Shown: positions 37,645 to 46,094, counted from the stretch's first letter. The stretch is DNA of 64,000 bases from Phytopseudomonas straminea (GCF_900112645.1 NZ_FOMO01000009.1:109700-173699); one strand, 5' to 3'. A program made the numbers and translations. The notes: generated from the letters alone by a model not told the origin.

Positions 37645-38373
37645 TCAGGGCTGCTTGTCAGTTTCGCTATTGGCCATGATCTCTTCCAGCTTGAGGCCGG
37701 TGAGGTCATGGATGGTGCGCCATAGGTAATAGAAGATGGCCATCAGCATGATCATCGACGGGATGGCGATCATCGGGTAGCTGAGCAGGGTCATGCGACC
37801 CAGTTCGTCGTTGAACGCCTCGCTGCCAGCCGGGCTGGTAACGATCCACTTGGCCAGCACGTAGTTCATTACCGAGGAGAAGAAAAAAGTGCCGCTGAGC
37901 AGGTAGGTGGCGCGCATCAGTCGGGTTTCGAAGCGCGGTGTGTGCCCGCCCTGCTCCAGGCGCTCATGGATCTTGTCGACGTTGAGTACCGTTTTGTTGA
38001 ACAGCAGCGTGCGGATTAGCGGGTAGCGAGTGCGCGTGGAGACCAGTACGGCAATGCCGATCAGCCCGGGAATCGCCGCTTCCTTGATCGCCAGCCACTG
38101 GTTGTCCAGGTGCAGCAGGCCGATGCCACCGGTGAGGATCACACTGACCAGACCGAGCAGGGCGACGAAGTTGAATTTACGGTACTTGATCAGCTCGAAC
38201 GCGCCCCAACCGAGCGGGAATGCCAGAGCCAGCACCAGTGCGCCATCCGGGCCCAGGCGGGCTTCGCCGCTGAGCTTCATGAGAATCAGCGAGGGGATCA
38301 CGATGCTGATCAGCAGGTCGATGAACGGGCGGGGTTTGTGCGACGGGGCGGGCATTTGCGTGGTGTCGGTCAT
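37645..38373 (-). CDS. VC0807 family inner membrane protein
   Basis: A 242-residue protein with about five to six membrane helices, recognisable as the uncharacterised VC0807-type family. It contains SGTFFFSSVMNYVLAKWIV and a C-terminal amphipathic region with YYLWRTIHDLTGLKLEEIM. Its function is unknown. The ATG at 38373 begins MTDTTQMP; upstream in-frame sequence overlaps the divergent promoter region. It is separated by 12 bases from the YqaA-type gene, suggesting an operon of two membrane proteins. The 273-base gap to the divergent downstream gene holds only presumptive promoters. Confidence 0.72.
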   Translation of the reverse strand: MTDTTQMPAPSHKPRPFIDLLISIVIPSLILMKLSGEARLGPDGALVLALAFPLGWGAFELIKYRKFNFVALLGLVSVILTGGIGLLHLDNQWLAIKEAAIPGLIGIAVLVSTRTRYPLIRTLLFNKTVLNVDKIHERLEQGGHTPRFETRLMRATYLLSGTFFFSSVMNYVLAKWIVTSPAGSEAFNDELGRMTLLSYPMIAIPSMIMLMAIFYYLWRTIHDLTGLKLEEIMANSETDKQP

Positions 38374-38646
38374 GTCGGTGCGCGTTGATGGGCGAGCGCC
38401 GATGATCGCCTGCCTGAAGCGCTGGCGCCAGCCCGATTGTCGTTGCAATGGCCACAAAGTCCTTCGGCCATTTGTATTGGGCGCAATCGGATAAGCTGTC
38501 GGCCTCTAATGCCTGCGTTCGCCTGCTTGCTGAAATTGGCCGGTTACTGGGGTAAAATTGCCGGCTTTAGCTGCAAGGCGTGCATCGACAGTGCAATTCG
38601 CCGCCTGGCAGCCGACTGCGTTTTCGCGTTCAGGGGGTACGGCCTG

Positions 38647-39402
38647 ATGGGCCCGCTGCGTTGCTACGGTGTGTTGATCGTCGCGTTGCTGCTGTGCACT
38701 CGCGCCCACGCCGAGCTGCGCATTCTCACTGAGCCGGGGCCACCCACGGCGTTCATGCAGGATGGGCAGCTACGCGGTTTTGGCGTCGATGTGGTGCGTG
38801 AGCTGATCGAGCGAACCGGCGCCCACGCGCAGATCGAGATGATGCCCTGGACCCGCGCCTACACGATTGCCCAGCGTGAGCCGGATATTGCGCTGTTCGC
38901 CATGGTGCGTACGCCTGAGCGTGAAAAGCGTTTTCAATGGGTGGGGCCTATATTGCATGGCAAAGTACGCTTCTATTCGCTGAAGTCGCGGGGCATGCAG
39001 GTGAACAGCCTCGATGATGTGGCGGCCAGCGGGCCGTTGGCGGTACCCAAACAGTGGTACAGCTACGAGGCGCTGCAGGCCAAGGGGCTGCCGAATCTGT
39101 ATGGCGTGCCGACGCCACAGACCATGGTCACGCTATTCGCACATGGCCGCGGCAACCTGATCCTGCTGGAAGACCTCCTGCTACGCGACATGCTCGCCCC
39201 GGCAGGCCTTGAACCGGCGGATGTGCAGCCGCAGATGGTGTTCATGGAGTCTTCGTATTACATCGCCTTCTCGCTGGACACCGATCCGGCAGTGGTTGCT
39301 GACTGGCAGGCAAAATTGGCGGAAATGCGCCGTGATGGGGGATTCTCGGCGATTTTCCGCCAGTGGCTCCCCCATGTAGAGCTTCCCGCCGCACTGCGCT
39401 GA
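38647..39402 (+). CDS. Periplasmic solute-binding protein (amino-acid type, SBP_bac_3)
   Basis: A 251-residue secreted protein. The signal peptide ends CTRAHA, and the mature part begins ELRILTEPGPPTAFMQDGQLRG, read in two parts, the usual start of family 3 solute-binding domains. No permease or ATPase genes are adjacent, so it may be an orphan binding protein or signal sensor rather than part of a dedicated ABC transporter. A GGGGGT motif precedes the ATG at 38647; the frame is open for 70 codons upstream, but only this start gives a signal peptide. Confidence 0.82.
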   Translation: MGPLRCYGVLIVALLLCTRAHAELRILTEPGPPTAFMQDGQLRGFGVDVVRELIERTGAHAQIEMMPWTRAYTIAQREPDIALFAMVRTPEREKRFQWVGPILHGKVRFYSLKSRGMQVNSLDDVAASGPLAVPKQWYSYEALQAKGLPNLYGVPTPQTMVTLFAHGRGNLILLEDLLLRDMLAPAGLEPADVQPQMVFMESSYYIAFSLDTDPAVVADWQAKLAEMRRDGGFSAIFRQWLPHVELPAALR

Positions 39403-39542
39403 GTTGGCGGGAAAATTGCTGCGAGGCGAGCAGCAGCCGACAACAGCCGGCCATCGCTCGCGGCACAGCACAAGAATTCGCTTCAGACGGCAGGGGACAA
39501 GGCCGTCGGGCACCCGATTCATTCGACGTTTGGACAATGCCT

Positions 39543-40415
39543 ATGACCAATATGCAACGTGCTTCCCATCATGAACTGCGGCGCGCCTTCCGCACCCTGC
39601 TGGCTTCGGGCGCCTGTTACCACACCGCCTCGGTTTTCGACCCGATGTCCGCGCGCATCGCCGGCGACCTCGGTTTCGAAGTCGGCATTCTCGGTGGCTC
39701 GGTGGCCTCCCTGCAGGTACTCGCCGCGCCGGATTTCGCGCTGATCACCCTGAGCGAGTTCGTCGAGCAGGCCACCCGCATCCACCGGGTTTCCCGCCTG
39801 CCGGTGATCGCCGATGCCGACCACGGCTACGGCAACGCCCTGAACGTGATGCGCACCGTGGTCGAGCTGGAACGCGCCGGCATCTCCGCGCTGACCATCG
39901 AAGACACCCTGCTGCCCGCCCAATTCAACCGCAAGTCGACCGATCTGATCAGCGTCGCCGAAGGCGTCGGCAAAGTGCGTGCGGCCCTTGAAGCGCGTGT
40001 AGACCCGGACCTGGCGATCATCGCCCGTACCAACGCCGGCGTGCTCAGCGTCGATGAAGTGGTCAAACGTACCGTGGCCTATCAAAAGGCCGGTGCCGAT
40101 GCCATCTGCATGGTCGGTGTCGAGGATTTCGAGCATCTGGAAAAGATCGCCGAGCACCTCAGCGTGCCGCTGATGCTGGTGACCTACGGCAACCCCAAGC
40201 TGCGCGATAACGAGCGTCTCGCCAAGCTGGGCGTGCGCATCGTGGTCAACGGCCATGCGGCTTACTTCGCGGCCATCAAGGCCACTTACGACTGCCTGCG
40301 CGAGCAGCGCAACGCCGTCGCCAGTGACCTGAGCGCCTCGGAGCTCGCGCACAAGTACACCCAGCCAGAGGACTACGTGGCCTGGGCCGACGAGTTCATG
40401 AACGTCAAGGAATAA
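39543..40415 (+). CDS. Oxaloacetate decarboxylase (PA4872-type, isocitrate lyase/PEP mutase superfamily)
   Basis: The protein closely resembles P. aeruginosa PA4872, a characterised oxaloacetate decarboxylase. It is a TIM-barrel enzyme of about 290 residues with ILGGSVASLQVLAAPDFALI, the metal-binding ADADHGYGNALNVMR segment, and TIEDTLLPAQF. It converts oxaloacetate to pyruvate and CO2 in the cytoplasm. Three ATG codons are possible (39537, 39543, 39552); 39552 gives exactly the PA4872 N-terminus (MQRASHHELR), and the choice is not resolved by a ribosome site. No operon partner is apparent. Confidence 0.92.
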   Translation: MTNMQRASHHELRRAFRTLLASGACYHTASVFDPMSARIAGDLGFEVGILGGSVASLQVLAAPDFALITLSEFVEQATRIHRVSRLPVIADADHGYGNALNVMRTVVELERAGISALTIEDTLLPAQFNRKSTDLISVAEGVGKVRAALEARVDPDLAIIARTNAGVLSVDEVVKRTVAYQKAGADAICMVGVEDFEHLEKIAEHLSVPLMLVTYGNPKLRDNERLAKLGVRIVVNGHAAYFAAIKATYDCLREQRNAVASDLSASELAHKYTQPEDYVAWADEFMNVKE

Positions 40416-40671
40416 CCCCGCTTCACCTGCCACGCCGGACAGCGGCCGCGCAACGCGAGCCGATTCGTCCGCCGTCGGCCGCCCTTGCCAAGCCCTGCCT
40501 CACGCTCCTATCTTCGAGCCAGCACCACCATCAGCTTGTTGAAATACTGCTGCGTTGAACGGCTCGTACACGAGTCCAAGCAATAGGCCCTTGCACCACG
40601 TGAACCAGGCGCTTCGTCTGTTTTCGTGGCATTGCCTGGGATTTCATCAGCCCGCTCATTGGGAGAACGCT

Positions 40672-40938
40672 ATGGCCACCGGTTGGGCGCAAGACGGCGC
40701 CGTGCAGGAGCAGATCGACAGCACCATCGAAGACGCCGTGCAGCGCGCGCGCAGTCAACTGCCCAAAGGCGAGAGCCTGACCCATTGCGAAGAATGCGAT
40801 GCGCCGATTCCCGAAGCGCGACGCCAGGCCGTTCCCGGCGTGCGCCTGTGCGTGAACTGCCAGGCCCATGCTGACCAGGAACAGGCAAAGGCCGGAGGTT
40901 TCAACCGTCGCGGCAGCAAGGACAGCCAACTGCGGTAG
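40672..40938 (+). CDS. DksA/TraR C4-type zinc-finger protein (YbiI-like)
   Basis: An 88-residue protein with four cysteines in two pairs, CEEC and CVNC, forming the C-terminal zinc finger of the DksA/TraR family. The long coiled coil of DksA is missing, as in E. coli YbiI. Whether it binds RNA polymerase is unknown. The ATG at 40672 has GGGAGA 9 bases upstream. The 256-base gap upstream (40416-40671) holds no gene I can support. Confidence 0.85.
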   Translation: MATGWAQDGAVQEQIDSTIEDAVQRARSQLPKGESLTHCEECDAPIPEARRQAVPGVRLCVNCQAHADQEQAKAGGFNRRGSKDSQLR

Positions 40939-41476
40939 TCAGCTGGGCCGAAAGAGAGTCTTGTAGTAGATGGCGTTGGCTCGGTACTGGCCGTCCGGCC
41001 CGCAGGCGTAATCGGGCAGGCCGCCGATCGTGGTGTAGCCCAGCGCGCGATAAAGGTGTTCGGCTTCGCTAGCGGCCTCGGTGTCCAGATACAGTAGACC
41101 TCGCTTCAGTTGCCTGGCACGGGTCTCAAGTTGCTGCATCAGCAGCCGGGTAATACCACGGCGACGCGCGTTGCTCAGCACCAGCAATTTCTGCACTTCG
41201 CCGCGATTCAACCCATTGGGTTTCTGGCACAGGTTGAGCTGCACCGAACCCAGCACTTTTTCATGCTCTTCAGCGATCCAGATCGCCAGCGCGCCGCTGC
41301 AAAGCGCACGGCGCACGGCGCACATCGTCGAAGTAGGCGTCCGCCTGCCGGGTGTCGATATCGGCCAGGAAACCGACGGAGGCACCGTTGGCCACCGCAT
41401 CGATCAACAAGGCGATTAGCCCTTGCCGACAGGCGTCGAAACCGGCTTCGTCGAGCTGGCGGATCTGCAGGATCAT
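40939..41476 (-). pseudogene. GNAT acetyltransferase disrupted by a 7-bp tandem duplication
   Basis: Two reading frames together make one GNAT protein. The first starts with ATG at 41476 (MILQIRQLDEAGFDACRQG) and runs to DAYFDDVRRA; the second continues LCSGALAIWIAEEHEKVLG to the stop at 40939. At the join, the 7-mer GCGCACG (plus strand) is repeated at 41304-41310 and 41311-41317 and is followed by GCGCAC. Removing one 7-mer restores a 176-residue frame, and the total of 538 bases minus 7 is divisible by 3. The C-terminal half has the acetyl-CoA-binding RRRGITRLLMQQL motif. The ATG overlaps the stop of the upstream GNAT gene by ATGA, so the two were coupled. Confidence 0.85.
41304..41323. 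repeat. Tandem 7-mer repeat (2.9 copies) inside the GNAT gene
   Basis: GCGCACG-GCGCACG-GCGCAC. Each copy gained or lost shifts the reading frame. Two copies (1.9 units) would give the intact frame; this sequence has one more. Confidence 0.9.
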
Positions 41477-41991
41477 GGCGTGCTGCGCTGCGGCGTGAGG
41501 ATCAGCTGCATGAAGGTCAGGTCCAGCCAGCGGCCGAACTTGCAGCCGACCTGTGGCATCTGCCCGGTGACGCTGAAACCCAGCCGCTCGTGCAGGCGCA
41601 CCGAGGCGACGTTGCCACTTTCGATGGCGGCGACCATCACGTGCTTGCCGACCTCTCGTGCCCGCTCGATCAGCGTCTGCATCAGCAGCGGGCCAAGACC
41701 CCGGCCGCGGGTGTCGTGGCGCACGTACACGGAATGCTCGACGGTATTGCAAAAGCCTTCGAAGGGCCGCCAGTCGCCGAACGAGGCATAGCCCAGCACC
41801 TGTTGCGCCTCATCGACCGCCACTAGGATCGGATAGCCCTGGGCGCCGCGCGCCTCGAACCAGGCCTGGCGATTGGCGAGGTCCACGGGGCGCTCGTTCC
41901 AGATGGCCGTGGTGTTGAGCACGGCATCGTTGTAGATGGCGAGCAGGGCGGGCAGGTCGTCTGCAGCGGCGTTACGTATGGCAATGGACAT
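41473..41991 (-). CDS. mddA: Methionine sulfoximine/phosphinothricin-type N-acetyltransferase (MddA-like)
   Basis: A 172-residue GNAT enzyme very similar to P. aeruginosa PA4866, which acetylates methionine sulfoximine and related methionine derivatives. The motifs YNDAVLNTTAIWNE, FGDWRPFEGF, VEHSVYVR and the CoA-binding RGRGLGPLLMQ are visible, then VAAIESGN and the closing FGRWLDLTFMQL. The ATG at 41991 gives MSIAIRNA, the family start; the frame is open upstream without a ribosome site. The stop overlaps the next (frameshifted) GNAT gene. In P. aeruginosa this gene lies among the urease genes, as I recall; here no urease gene is present. Confidence 0.9.
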   Translation of the reverse strand: MSIAIRNAAADDLPALLAIYNDAVLNTTAIWNERPVDLANRQAWFEARGAQGYPILVAVDEAQQVLGYASFGDWRPFEGFCNTVEHSVYVRHDTRGRGLGPLLMQTLIERAREVGKHVMVAAIESGNVASVRLHERLGFSVTGQMPQVGCKFGRWLDLTFMQLILTPQRSTP

Positions 41992-42185
41992 GGGCAAACT
42001 CGGGTGCAGATGGAGGTATAAGTCGCGGCGGTCAGTATCGGTCTGGGCGCTCGTCGGAGGCAATCGTGGATTGCCCGAGCTTGAGCGGTTTATCGCAGAG
42101 AAACGCTTGCTGTAATGGCAGATAGCCCTAGTATCAATAGTCGTGCAGTTCGGTTGAGAAGCCCTGATAACAGCGGAGAAACGAC

Positions 42186-44180
42186 ATGGCATTGTTTCCG
42201 GTGACTGTGGCCAAGCGGATGACCGTAGGCGTACTGCTGTTGCTAAGCCTGACCGCCCTGGCGGTCTATTCGGTCATGGCGCTGCGTGGCAAACCACAAC
42301 TGATGGCGGTCGGGGTGACATCCGCCGAGCAGGCTGCCGCTGCGCTGGCGCGCCAGCTGGCCCTGCAACTCAGCGAAATCCAGGGCACCACGGCGGGCCT
42401 GGCGCACTTGGCCGAGGCCTTGCCGCGGGACGCCGAGTTGGTGCGCAACGTGCTGCCGGGGGTGATCGACAGCCAGGGTAATGCCGCCATCGCCGGTGGC
42501 GGCCTGTGGCCCGAGCCGGGTGCCTTCGAGAGCGGCGTGGCGCTGCGCAGCTTCTTCTGGGCGCGTAGTGCGAGCGGCGGTCTCGAGTACAGTGGCGATT
42601 ACAACGCCGCCTCCGCGCCGCCCTATCAGCAGGAATCCTGGTACAGCGCGGCGCGCTCGTCCGCACCTGGTCGTTGCGTGTGGTCCGACGGTTATCTCGA
42701 TCCGGTGACCAGCGTGGCGATGACCACCTGCAGCGTGCCCTATCAACTGAGCGGGAAGTTTGCCGGCGTGGCGACGGTGGATCTGCGCCTCGACGGCCTG
42801 GCCACGTTCCTGAGCGAGCGCGGCAACGTCACCGGCGGCTATGCCTTCGTGGTCGATCGGGCCGGTAACCTGTTGTTCTTCCCGGATGCCAAGGCCACCG
42901 GTGGGCTGCCTACCATGGCCGGGCTGGTGGAGCGTGATCCTGCGGTCGCACCGTTGCAGGCTGCCTTGCAGGCCGCGCGCGCCGGCACACCGACCAGCAT
43001 GCTCGACTACGACGTGCGCCTGCAGGGCCGCGCCTATGTCAGCTTCGCGCCCCTGGGGGATACCGGTTGGCAGCTCGGGCTCGTCACGCCCGAGGGCCAG
43101 GTCGCCGGGCTGAGTCATCGCCTGACCGGAGAACTTCTGCTCTTCCTGCTGCCCTTGCTGGCCGTGTTGCTCGGCCTGGCGTGGTTCGCCGGGCGTCGTT
43201 TGCTGGCGCAGATCGAAGAAACCACCGCGCAGATCGAGCAGCTCGGTGAGGGTGGTGGAAGCGAGTTGCCCGTCGGTCGAAGTGACGAAATTGGTGCGTT
43301 GCGCTCGGCGGTGAATCGCTATGCCGGCTCGCTGCGCAACATGCTGCTCGATATATCGGAACAATCTCGCGTGCTTGAGCGCCAGGCTGCCGAGCTGGCA
43401 AGCCTGTCGCAGGCCATCGCCGAGCGGGCCGAAACCCAGCGTGAAGACAATGCCTTGTTGGCCACCGCCATCACCGAGATGTCGGCCAGTGCCCAGGAAG
43501 TGGCCGGCAATACCACCGATTGTTCGGATACCGCGGAGCGTTCGTTGCTATCGGCGCGCGCAGGCCAGGTGAACGTGCGTAGCAACAGCGCGTCGATCCA
43601 GGCGCTGTCCGAGGAGATCGGTCAGGCCGAGGCGGCAATCGGTCGCCTGGGTAGCGATATCGAGCGGGTCGGCAGCGTGCTCGAGGTGATCACCTCGATC
43701 TCCCAGCAGACCAACCTGCTGGCGCTCAACGCCGCAATCGAGGCGGCGCGCGCCGGGGAGCAGGGCCGCGGTTTCGCCGTGGTGGCGGATGAGGTGCGTA
43801 CGCTTGCCGGCCGTACCCAGGCGTCGGCCAACGAGATTCAGGTGATGATCGGCCAACTGCGCGATGCGTCGGGCCAGACCGTCGCCACCATGCAGGCTGG
43901 CGTGCGACGTACCCACGAAGCGGTCGAGCAGGCCAATGGCGTCGCGGTCACCCTGGAGGGCACGGTCAATGGCTTCGAGGATATCGTGCAGCGCGCCCAG
44001 CAGATCGCCGTCGCGGCCCAGGAGCAGAGCCACGTGACCCAGGAAATCAGCGAGCTGGCCGTGCGTATTCACGGCGCCAGCGAAGAGGGCGCGCGCGATT
44101 CCGGAACCTTGCGCGAGCTGGGCCGGGCCATTGAGGAGCTGTCCCAGCGGCTCGCGCGGATGAGTCAGGGGGCCAAGTGA
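42186..44180 (+). CDS. Methyl-accepting chemotaxis protein with dCache-type sensor
   Basis: A 664-residue chemoreceptor: membrane helix at about 12-33, periplasmic region to about 312, second helix about 314-336, a short HAMP segment, and a cytoplasmic signalling domain with tip ISQQTNLLALNAAIEAARAG near residue 505. The periplasmic part looks like a double Cache domain: YSGDYNAASAPPYQQESWY is followed by a WSDGYLDPVTSVAMTTC segment and a membrane-proximal GGYAFVVDRAGNLLFFPD. Two cysteines, in GRCVW and TTCSV, could form a disulfide. The ligand is unknown; an amine or amino acid is a reasonable guess for this fold. GGAGAAA precedes the ATG. Confidence 0.92.
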   Translation: MALFPVTVAKRMTVGVLLLLSLTALAVYSVMALRGKPQLMAVGVTSAEQAAAALARQLALQLSEIQGTTAGLAHLAEALPRDAELVRNVLPGVIDSQGNAAIAGGGLWPEPGAFESGVALRSFFWARSASGGLEYSGDYNAASAPPYQQESWYSAARSSAPGRCVWSDGYLDPVTSVAMTTCSVPYQLSGKFAGVATVDLRLDGLATFLSERGNVTGGYAFVVDRAGNLLFFPDAKATGGLPTMAGLVERDPAVAPLQAALQAARAGTPTSMLDYDVRLQGRAYVSFAPLGDTGWQLGLVTPEGQVAGLSHRLTGELLLFLLPLLAVLLGLAWFAGRRLLAQIEETTAQIEQLGEGGGSELPVGRSDEIGALRSAVNRYAGSLRNMLLDISEQSRVLERQAAELASLSQAIAERAETQREDNALLATAITEMSASAQEVAGNTTDCSDTAERSLLSARAGQVNVRSNSASIQALSEEIGQAEAAIGRLGSDIERVGSVLEVITSISQQTNLLALNAAIEAARAGEQGRGFAVVADEVRTLAGRTQASANEIQVMIGQLRDASGQTVATMQAGVRRTHEAVEQANGVAVTLEGTVNGFEDIVQRAQQIAVAAQEQSHVTQEISELAVRIHGASEEGARDSGTLRELGRAIEELSQRLARMSQGAK

Positions 44181-44199
44181 CGGGCAGGCGAGCCCGTCA
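44178..44199. terminator. Hairpin between convergent chemoreceptor and SDR genes
   Basis: TGACGGGC at 44178-44185 pairs with GCCCGTCA at 44192-44199, including the chemoreceptor stop codon. There is no T-run, so terminator activity is uncertain. Confidence 0.4.
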
Positions 44200-44204
44200 A
44201 TCGA

Positions 44205-44966
44205 TTACTTGTCGCGGTCGACCGCGAACGGGCCCCAGGCCTGGCGGCTGGGCATGATTTCCAGGCGGTTGATGTTGATATGGGCAGGCAGGGTGGCGAC
44301 GTAGAAGATCTGCTCGGCGATATCTTCCGCGCTCAGTGGCGTGGTAGTGCTGTACAGCGCATCGGAGGCCGCCTGGTTGCCTTTGGTACGCACCAGGGTG
44401 AATTCGGTTTCCGCCATGCCCGGGGCGATGTCGGTGACGCGCACACCAGTGGACACCAGGTCGCAGCGCAGGTTGAAGCTGAACTGTTTGACGAACGCCT
44501 TGCTGGCGCCGTACACGTGGCCGCCCGGGTACGGCCATTCGCCGGCTACCGAACCGATGTTGATGATGCTGGCGCCCTTGCCGGTTTCCAGCAGCTTGGG
44601 CAGCACCGCGTGGGTGACGTTGACCAGGCCGGTGATGTTGGTGTCGATCATGGTGTGCCAATCCTGCAAGGCCACCTTCTGCGCTGCTTCCGGCGCCAGG
44701 GCCAGGCCGGCGTTGTTGATCAGCGCGTGGATCTTGTCGAACGGCGCCGGCAGGCTGTCGACCAGGGCCTGCACGGCGGTGGCATCGCGCACGTCGAGGG
44801 TGGCGATATGTACCGGCACCTTGCTCTCCAGCTCGGCCTTGAGTTCCTCCAGGCGCTCCTGGCGGCGGCCCGAAAGCACCAGCGCCCAGCCGGCCTCGGC
44901 GAAGCGGCGAGCGGTGGCGCGGCCAAAGCCGGAAGTGGCACCGGTGATGAAAACTACCTGGGTCAT
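44205..44966 (-). CDS. Short-chain dehydrogenase/reductase, YdfG-like
   Basis: A 253-residue SDR enzyme. The NAD(P)-binding motif TGATSGFG is near residue 9, the NNAG motif near 85, and the catalytic YxxxK is in YGASKAFVKQF. The arginine pair in SGRRQ suggests NADP preference. Overall it resembles YdfG/serine 3-dehydrogenase-type 3-hydroxy acid dehydrogenases; the natural substrate is not predictable from sequence alone. The ATG at 44966 has AGAGG 8 bases upstream. No operon partner: the gene is convergent with the chemoreceptor, and 429 bases separate its start from urtE. Confidence 0.9.
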   Translation of the reverse strand: MTQVVFITGATSGFGRATARRFAEAGWALVLSGRRQERLEELKAELESKVPVHIATLDVRDATAVQALVDSLPAPFDKIHALINNAGLALAPEAAQKVALQDWHTMIDTNITGLVNVTHAVLPKLLETGKGASIINIGSVAGEWPYPGGHVYGASKAFVKQFSFNLRCDLVSTGVRVTDIAPGMAETEFTLVRTKGNQAASDALYSTTTPLSAEDIAEQIFYVATLPAHININRLEIMPSRQAWGPFAVDRDK

Positions 44967-45183
44967 GTTCTGCCTCTTGTCTGTCGTCAGTGAACACCGC
45001 CCGGCCAGTGGCCTGGGCGATTCGTGCTGATCGACTGCCGGAGTGGGCTCGTCGACGCGGATCCTCGCCACCCTTGGCGCCTGCGGGTTGGCCGGCAGGT
45101 GAAAGTGGGATGGGCGGACGGCAAGAATAACCGGCTTGGGCAGCTACCGCGTAGGTACAGTGGCGGGCTTTTACCGCTCAGAG

Positions 45184-45392
45184 CCTGTTCACGATTTTTA
45201 TGCGTCTGAAGCGGAGCCTACAAGGTAGAAGCGGACATCGGGCGGCGCCGCTTTTGTAGGAGGAGCTTTAGCCTCGAGCTTTTAGGGGGCTAAGAGCTCG
45301 GGGCTAAAGCCCCTCCCACGAGTTCGCGGTCGGCCGTTCTCGCTAATTAGCTGCCAAAATCGGCGAACCTGGGCTGAGAGATTATGAACAGG
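45184..45392. repeat. MITE-like element between urtE and the SDR gene
   Basis: CCTGTTCACGAT at 45184-45195 and ATTATGAACAGG at 45381-45392 are 12-base inverted ends (10 of 12 match). The element is about 209 bases long, has no coding capacity, contains another palindrome at 45256-45319, and ends 3 bases before the urtE stop codon at 45396. Together with the SDR promoter region (44967-45183), it accounts for the 429-base gap. Confidence 0.5.
45256..45319. repeat. Palindrome downstream of urtE
   Basis: GTAGGAGGAGCTTTAGCCTC at the left pairs with GGGCTAAAGCCCCTCCCAC at the right, with a second inner stem (CGAGCTTTTA/TAAGAGCTCG). This is the GTAGGAG...GGCTAAAG class of extragenic repeat. It may also protect or terminate the urt transcript. 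Confidence 0.65.
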
Positions 45393-45395
45393 TGA

Positions 45396-46094
45396 TCAGA
45401 TCGCCACCAACCCGCGCACGCCGTCCGCTTCCATGGTTTCGCCGCGGCCCTGCTGGACGATCTCGCCGCGGCTCATCACCAGGTACTGGTCGGCCAGTTC
45501 GGCGGCGAAGTCGTAGAACTGCTCGACCAGCAGGATGGCCATGTCGCCGCGGGCGGCGAGTTTTTTGATCACTGCGCCGATTTCCTTGATCACCGAGGGC
45601 TGGATGCCTTCGGTGGGTTCGTCGAGGATCAGCAGGCGTGGCTGGCTGGCCAGCGCGCGGCCGATGGCCAGCTGTTGCTGCTGGCCGCCGGACAGGTCGC
45701 CGCCGCGGCGGTGCTTCATTTCCAGCAGCACCGGGAACAGCTCGTAGATGAACGCCGGCACCTCCTTGGCTTGCTTCGCGCTGAAACGAGAGAGCCCCAT
45801 CAGCAGGTTTTCCTCCACCGTCAGGCGTCCGAATATCTCGCGGCCCTGGGGCACGTAGGCGATGCCGGCGTGCACCCGATGGTGCGGTTTGTAGCCGGTG
45901 ATGGCCTTGCCTTCCCACTGAACGCTGCCTTCCTTGGCGGGCAGCAGGCCCATCAGGCATTTGAGCAGGGTGGTCTTGCCGACGCCGTTGCGGCCGAGCA
46001 GGCAGGTGACTTCGCCGACCTTCACGTCGAACGACAGGCCGCGCAGGATGTGGCTGCCGCCGTAGTACTGGTGAAGCTGTTGGACTTGCAGCAT
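45396..46094 (-). CDS. urtE: Urea ABC transporter ATP-binding subunit UrtE
   Basis: One of the two ATPases of the high-affinity urea importer. The 232 residues contain Walker A GRNGVGKTT near 34-42, the signature LSGGQQQQLAIGRAL, and Walker B LLILDEPTEG, with VEQFYDFA as the H-loop region variant typical of LivF-type branched-chain/urea ATPases. The ATG at 46094 (MLQVQQLHQYYGGSHILRG) has AAGGAC upstream. It is the last gene of the urea array, separated from urtD by 106 bases that contain a palindrome. Confidence 0.95.
   Translation of the reverse strand: MLQVQQLHQYYGGSHILRGLSFDVKVGEVTCLLGRNGVGKTTLLKCLMGLLPAKEGSVQWEGKAITGYKPHHRVHAGIAYVPQGREIFGRLTVEENLLMGLSRFSAKQAKEVPAFIYELFPVLLEMKHRRGGDLSGGQQQQLAIGRALASQPRLLILDEPTEGIQPSVIKEIGAVIKKLAARGDMAILLVEQFYDFAAELADQYLVMSRGEIVQQGRGETMEADGVRGLVAI

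Noticed and set aside
38520..38560. A TAAAAT -10 before the solute-binding protein gene
   Set aside because: No acceptable -35 lies at 16-18 bases upstream.
41270..41752. A separate 160-codon gene on the minus strand
   Set aside because: Its first two thirds are the out-of-frame shadow of the MddA-like gene. Only its end is real, as the N-terminal half of the frameshifted GNAT gene.
42150..42185. Possible sigma-28 promoter (CCTGATAA) before the chemoreceptor at 42186
   Set aside because: Only 6 of 8 bases match the -10, and the -35 position at N15 is TGCA; this is no better than chance.
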